This document shows positions 5,601 through 12,153 of a stretch of DNA of 12,153 nucleotides, piece by piece. The first letter of the stretch is position 1. Each line of letters begins with the position of its first letter. The stretch comes from an uncultured Pseudomonadota bacterium. GTDB taxonomy: Bacteria > Desulfobacterota_B > Binatia > UBA9968. The translations under genes and the position numbers were made by a program. The stretch is taken from positions 1 through 12,153 of the forward strand of contig CAMLCX010000102.1 of NCBI GenBank assembly GCA_946478635.1. The letters are read 5' to 3'. A model generated the notes under the pieces. That model was not told the origin of the DNA. It did no database searches and was given only the letters and a program-made list of their open reading frames with translations.

Positions 5601-7799
5601 TCAGCCGACCAACCCCAATTCCAAAACCGCCCCCCACCGATGCCTGAGAATTTCGCCCATGCCCGCCGATGCTTTGCCCTTGAGCTCCGGATCTTTATCC
5701 AACCACGCCAAAGCTTCACGGCGAGCTTCAGCCAACAAGCGTGCGTCGCGCGCCAGATTGGCGAACCGAAAATCCGTCAACCCTGATTGGCGCGCGCCGA
5801 GCAGTTCTCCTGGTCCACGCAGACGCAAGTCTGCCTCGGCGATCTTGAAGCCGTCATGCTCCTTTTCCATCGCGCGCAGGCGTTCGGCCGCAACATCACT
5901 TCCCGTGCCACGATTGACCAGCAAACACTGACCGCCGGCCGGGCCGCGGCCGACCCGGCCGCGCAGCTGATGTAGTTGCGACAAGCCGAAGCGCTCGGCA
6001 TGCTCAACAACCATCACCGTCGCGTTTGGAATATCGATGCCCACTTCGATCACCGTCGTCGCGACGAGAATGCCAAGCTTGCCGTCGCGAAACGAACGCA
6101 TGATTTGGTCGCGCTCCTCGGACTTGAGCCGTCCATGGACGAGACCGACGCCGAAATCCTTGAACAACGTTTGGCGCATTTTATCGGCCATCTGCGTCGC
6201 GTCGCGCACCTGCTGGAGTTGTTCCGAAGCTTCAACAAGAGGTAAGACGACGAAGGCTTGATGCCCGCGTTTTAACTGGTCAAGAACGATGGCGTAGACT
6301 TGCCTGCGCTCGCGCTCGCTGAATACTCTGGTTTGAATCATCTTTCTTCCCGGCGGCATCTCGTCGACAAACGACACGTCCATATCACCGTAGAGCACCA
6401 TGGCGAGACTGCGCGGAATTGGCGTCGCGCTCATGAGCAGCATGTGGGGTTGGTGACTCGACTCCGAGCCGGAGCGATCGACCAGACGCTGCAGCGAGAG
6501 GCGCTGCAAGACGCCGAAGCGGTGCTGCTCGTCCACCACTCCCAAGCCCATAAACGGCGCGCGCACCTCATCCTGAATCACGGCATGGGTACCGACAATG
6601 AAAGAAATGTCACCCGTGGCGATGCGCTCCAGCAGTGACTTTTTTTCCTTTGCAGGTGTTGCCGCGGTGAGCAGCGCCGACGGGATTTTCAGTTCAGCGG
6701 CGTATTTTTTTAGGTTCCGGTAGTGCTGCTCCGCGAGGATTTCCGTGGGCGCCATCCAGAGCGCTTGGCGCCCGTGCTCTATAACACGCAGCGACGCAAG
6801 CCAGGCGACCATGGTCTTTCCCGATCCTACGTCCCCTTGCACGAGCCGCTGCATCGGTTGCTCGCTTGCCAGATCTTTATCAATCTCACGGAGCACGCGC
6901 TGCTGCGCGCCGGTGAGACTGAAGGGCAGCAGCTCGCGCATGCGGTCGCGCAGCGCCGCGCGCGCTTCGCCGAAGGGGACGGCGTCGCTCTTGGCGCGGG
7001 ATCTTTTGCGCAAACCGAGGCCGAGCTGCAAGTAAAAAAGCTCGTCGAAGATAATCGTCCGGTGGGCCGTCGACGACGCTTCATTCAAAGTGTCGAGTGG
7101 AGCGTCGAGCGGCGGCTCATGCAGATAGGCGAGCGCCGCGCTGGGCGTCAGGATTCTCTGTCGCTGGATAATTTCTTGAGGAAGACTCACAGGTAGGTGA
7201 TGCCCGTACGCTCGCAATGCTTGCGCAACCCACCCGCGCAAGCGCGAGAGAGACAGACCGGCCGGGTGCATGTAAACCGGCAAGATCCGTTGCAGCTGCG
7301 CGTCATCGCCAGGGTCGATGATTTCGAAATCTGGATGAACCAAGCGCAGCCGCCCGTGCAGGCTCGGCTCCAGTTTGCCGTGAACCAGCAGTGTTTGATC
7401 CTTGGCGAGACCTTCGATCAGGAATCTTGGCGCGCGGTACCAGACCAGATCGAGGCTGCCTGTTTCATCCTGCAAAACGGCGAGCAGCATTTGGCTCCGG
7501 CGGCGCGGGATATATTTGCGTTGCAGGCCGATCAATCGACCGATGAAGCTTGATTCCTCGCCGCGGCCCGCGCTGGAGATTGTCTTGATCTGCCGGCGGT
7601 CTTCGTATCGAAACGGCAGGTGGTAGAGCAGGTCGCCGATGGTGCTAAGACCGAAGGATTGGAGCTGAGCCGCGCGCTTGGGTCCGACGCCGCTTAAAAA
7701 TTGGATCGGCGTATTAAGCGCGCGCAAATTCGCGAGCACGCTGGGGGGCCGATCGCCACTCTTCGTTCTTTTGTCTGAAGAAAGACCGGCAGGTTTCAC
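5601..7799 (-). CDS. recG: ATP-dependent DNA helicase RecG
   Basis: RecG drives branch migration and fork regression of stalled replication forks, D-loops and Holliday junctions. The 732 residues show the family order: an N-terminal wedge/OB region (about 30-165, with FLSGVGPKRA at 34-43), then the superfamily 2 helicase motor. Motor motifs are Walker A GDVGSGKT (322-329), DEQH box (423-426), SATPIPR (457-463), TTVIEVGIDIP (581-591) and QLRGRVGRG (611-619). The TRG-like segment RGPGELLGARQSG is at 661-673. Length is slightly above E. coli RecG (693 aa), mostly from a longer N-terminal tail. The GTG start at 7799-7797 lies eight bases after the carB stop, with AGAGGG four bases before it. It should be cotranscribed with carAB. 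The C-terminus ends LELGLVG, a normal RecG end, so the gene is complete. Confidence 0.97.
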   Translation of the reverse strand: MKPAGLSSDKRTKSGDRPPSVLANLRALNTPIQFLSGVGPKRAAQLQSFGLSTIGDLLYHLPFRYEDRRQIKTISSAGRGEESSFIGRLIGLQRKYIPRRRSQMLLAVLQDETGSLDLVWYRAPRFLIEGLAKDQTLLVHGKLEPSLHGRLRLVHPDFEIIDPGDDAQLQRILPVYMHPAGLSLSRLRGWVAQALRAYGHHLPVSLPQEIIQRQRILTPSAALAYLHEPPLDAPLDTLNEASSTAHRTIIFDELFYLQLGLGLRKRSRAKSDAVPFGEARAALRDRMRELLPFSLTGAQQRVLREIDKDLASEQPMQRLVQGDVGSGKTMVAWLASLRVIEHGRQALWMAPTEILAEQHYRNLKKYAAELKIPSALLTAATPAKEKKSLLERIATGDISFIVGTHAVIQDEVRAPFMGLGVVDEQHRFGVLQRLSLQRLVDRSGSESSHQPHMLLMSATPIPRSLAMVLYGDMDVSFVDEMPPGRKMIQTRVFSERERRQVYAIVLDQLKRGHQAFVVLPLVEASEQLQQVRDATQMADKMRQTLFKDFGVGLVHGRLKSEERDQIMRSFRDGKLGILVATTVIEVGIDIPNATVMVVEHAERFGLSQLHQLRGRVGRGPAGGQCLLVNRGTGSDVAAERLRAMEKEHDGFKIAEADLRLRGPGELLGARQSGLTDFRFANLARDARLLAEARREALAWLDKDPELKGKASAGMGEILRHRWGAVLELGLVG

Positions 7800-7807
7800 G
7801 CAACCCT

Positions 7808-11047
<3,240 letters not shown>

Positions 11048-11053
11048 GGATAA

Positions 11054-12153
11054 TTACGAGCGGCGATGTTTGGCCATCATATCGGTAAAACGTTTGAACA
11101 AGTAATTGGCGTCGTGCGGACCGGGAGAGGATTCCGGATGATACTGCACGGAGAAGATCGGCAGCTCGCGGTGCGCCAATCCTTCCACAGTGTTGTCGTT
11201 CAAATTCAAATGGGTCACTTCAGCGGCGCCTTTGAGCGAATCCGCGTCTACGGCGAAGCCGTGATTCTGCGCGGTGATCTCTACTTTGCGCGTAGTCAGA
11301 TCCATCACCGGTTGGTTGCCGCCGTGGTGGCCAAATTTTAATTTATACGTCCTGCCACCGAGCGCGAGCCCCATAATTTGATGGCCGAGGCAAATGCCGA
11401 AGATCGGTTTTTTGCCGATGAGCTTACACACGTTCTCCCTGGCGTAGGGCACGGCGTCCGGATCGCCGGGACCATTGGAAAGAAAAACGCCGTCGGGATT
11501 GAGCGCCAGCACTTCTTCCGCGGGCGCCGCCGCCGGCACTACTTGCACCCGGCATCCGGCCTCGGCAAGATTGCGCAGGATGTTGTACTTGATGCCGTAG
11601 TCATACGCCACGACGAAAAACGCGGGTGAAGCGAATGTGCCTTTGCCCCTCCGCTTCGACGCTGTCTTTGCCGGATCGCGACTTTTGTAACCGCCGCCAA
11701 GCTCCCACATGCCCTGATTCCACTCGTAGCCTTCGCTACAGCTCACTGCCTGCACCAAATCTTTTCCCACCATGCCGGGCGCAGCTTTAGCCTTGGCAAC
11801 CAATTCTTCGGCACTTACGGGGAGCGTCGAGATGACGCCCTCCTGCGAGCCATGATCGCGCAGGGTGCGCACCAACGAGCGTGTGTCGATGCCTTGAATG
11901 CCGACGATACCGTGCGCCTTCATATACTCGTGCAGAGCCTGGGCAGCGCGCCAGTTGCTCGGTTGCGCGGTGTAATTCTTGACGATGAAGCCATTCACGA
12001 AAGGTTTGCGCGATTCGACATCCTCCGGGTTGACCCCGATGTTGCCGATCTCCGGATAGGTCATGGCGACCAATTGTCCCTCGTAGGACGGATCGGTGAG
12101 AATCTCCTGGTAACCGGTCATGCTGGTGTTGAACACAACTTCGCCGCCGGTTT
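11054..12153 (-). CDS. carA: Carbamoyl phosphate synthase, small (glutamine amidotransferase) subunit; 5' end outside window
   Basis: CarA hydrolyses glutamine and passes ammonia through a tunnel to CarB. The frame is open to the right edge of the window: the codons before [12 protein letters not shown] read T-G-G-E-V, the normal internal CarA sequence. The GTG at 12136-12134 is therefore an internal valine, not the start. An N-terminal piece is missing, roughly 25-30 residues judging from typical CarA proteins. The visible part contains the CarA N-domain ([14 protein letters not shown]) and then a class I glutamine amidotransferase domain. That domain carries SNGPGDP, the nucleophile in GICLGHQ (Cys codon 11392-11390) and the His-Glu of QYHPE (His codon 11140-11138). 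The stop is TAA at 11056-11054, six bases before carB. Any pyrimidine or arginine regulatory leader would lie outside the window. Confidence 0.97.
   Translation of the reverse strand, partial: TGGEVVFNTSMTGYQEILTDPSYEGQLVAMTYPEIGNIGVNPEDVESRKPFVNGFIVKNYTAQPSNWRAAQALHEYMKAHGIVGIQGIDTRSLVRTLRDHGSQEGVISTLPVSAEELVAKAKAAPGMVGKDLVQAVSCSEGYEWNQGMWELGGGYKSRDPAKTASKRRGKGTFASPAFFVVAYDYGIKYNILRNLAEAGCRVQVVPAAAPAEEVLALNPDGVFLSNGPGDPDAVPYARENVCKLIGKKPIFGICLGHQIMGLALGGRTYKLKFGHHGGNQPVMDLTTRKVEITAQNHGFAVDADSLKGAAEVTHLNLNDNTVEGLAHRELPIFSVQYHPESSPGPHDANYLFKRFTDMMAKHRRS

Noticed and set aside
11054..12136. carA starting at the GTG at 12136
   Set aside because: The upstream codons T-G-G-E-V continue the conserved CarA sequence, so this GTG is an internal valine and the gene is truncated by the window edge.

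Overview
The window is a GC-rich bacterial chromosomal segment packed with housekeeping metabolic and DNA-repair genes. All seven complete genes, and the partial carA at the right edge, are on the minus strand. Only the end of one gene at the left edge is on the plus strand. The proteins look most like those of Deltaproteobacteria in the broad sense (Geobacter-like, or uncultured relatives such as Binatota or Rokubacteria). The grounds are the alaC-hom-apgM order and the very Geobacter-like phosphoglycerate-mutase-type protein. This placement is an impression from remembered sequences, not a computed phylogeny. Five of the seven complete genes start with GTG. There is no mobile element, CRISPR array, tRNA or rRNA, and no gene-free gap longer than about 155 bases.

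Right to left, in the direction of transcription, the first unit is carA (5' end cut off by the window), carB and recG. Their spacers are only 6 and 8 bases, so they are probably one transcript. CarA and CarB form carbamoyl phosphate synthetase, which feeds pyrimidine and arginine synthesis. RecG is the branch-migration helicase that remodels stalled forks and recombination intermediates.

A 153-base intergenic region follows. It holds a plausible sigma70-type promoter (TTGCAC, 17 bases, TATAAA) reading into a second unit: alaC (aminotransferase), hom (homoserine dehydrogenase with an ACT domain), an apgM-type alkaline-phosphatase-superfamily enzyme, and glpX (class II fructose-1,6-bisphosphatase). 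glpX overlaps the end of the apgM-type gene and has a strong Shine-Dalgarno inside it. The apgM-type gene directly after hom is the most interesting point. This subfamily has been proposed to be the missing homoserine kinase in bacteria without ThrB, so the unit may make O-phosphohomoserine for threonine rather than serve glycolysis.

At the left end lies a small single-pass membrane protein of unknown function, preceded by a cluster of palindromes. It converges on the C-terminal end of what looks like a multiheme cytochrome c family protein. I see no evidence for an undescribed defence, mobile or biosynthetic system here; the notable points are functional reassignment, translational coupling and small intergenic features.
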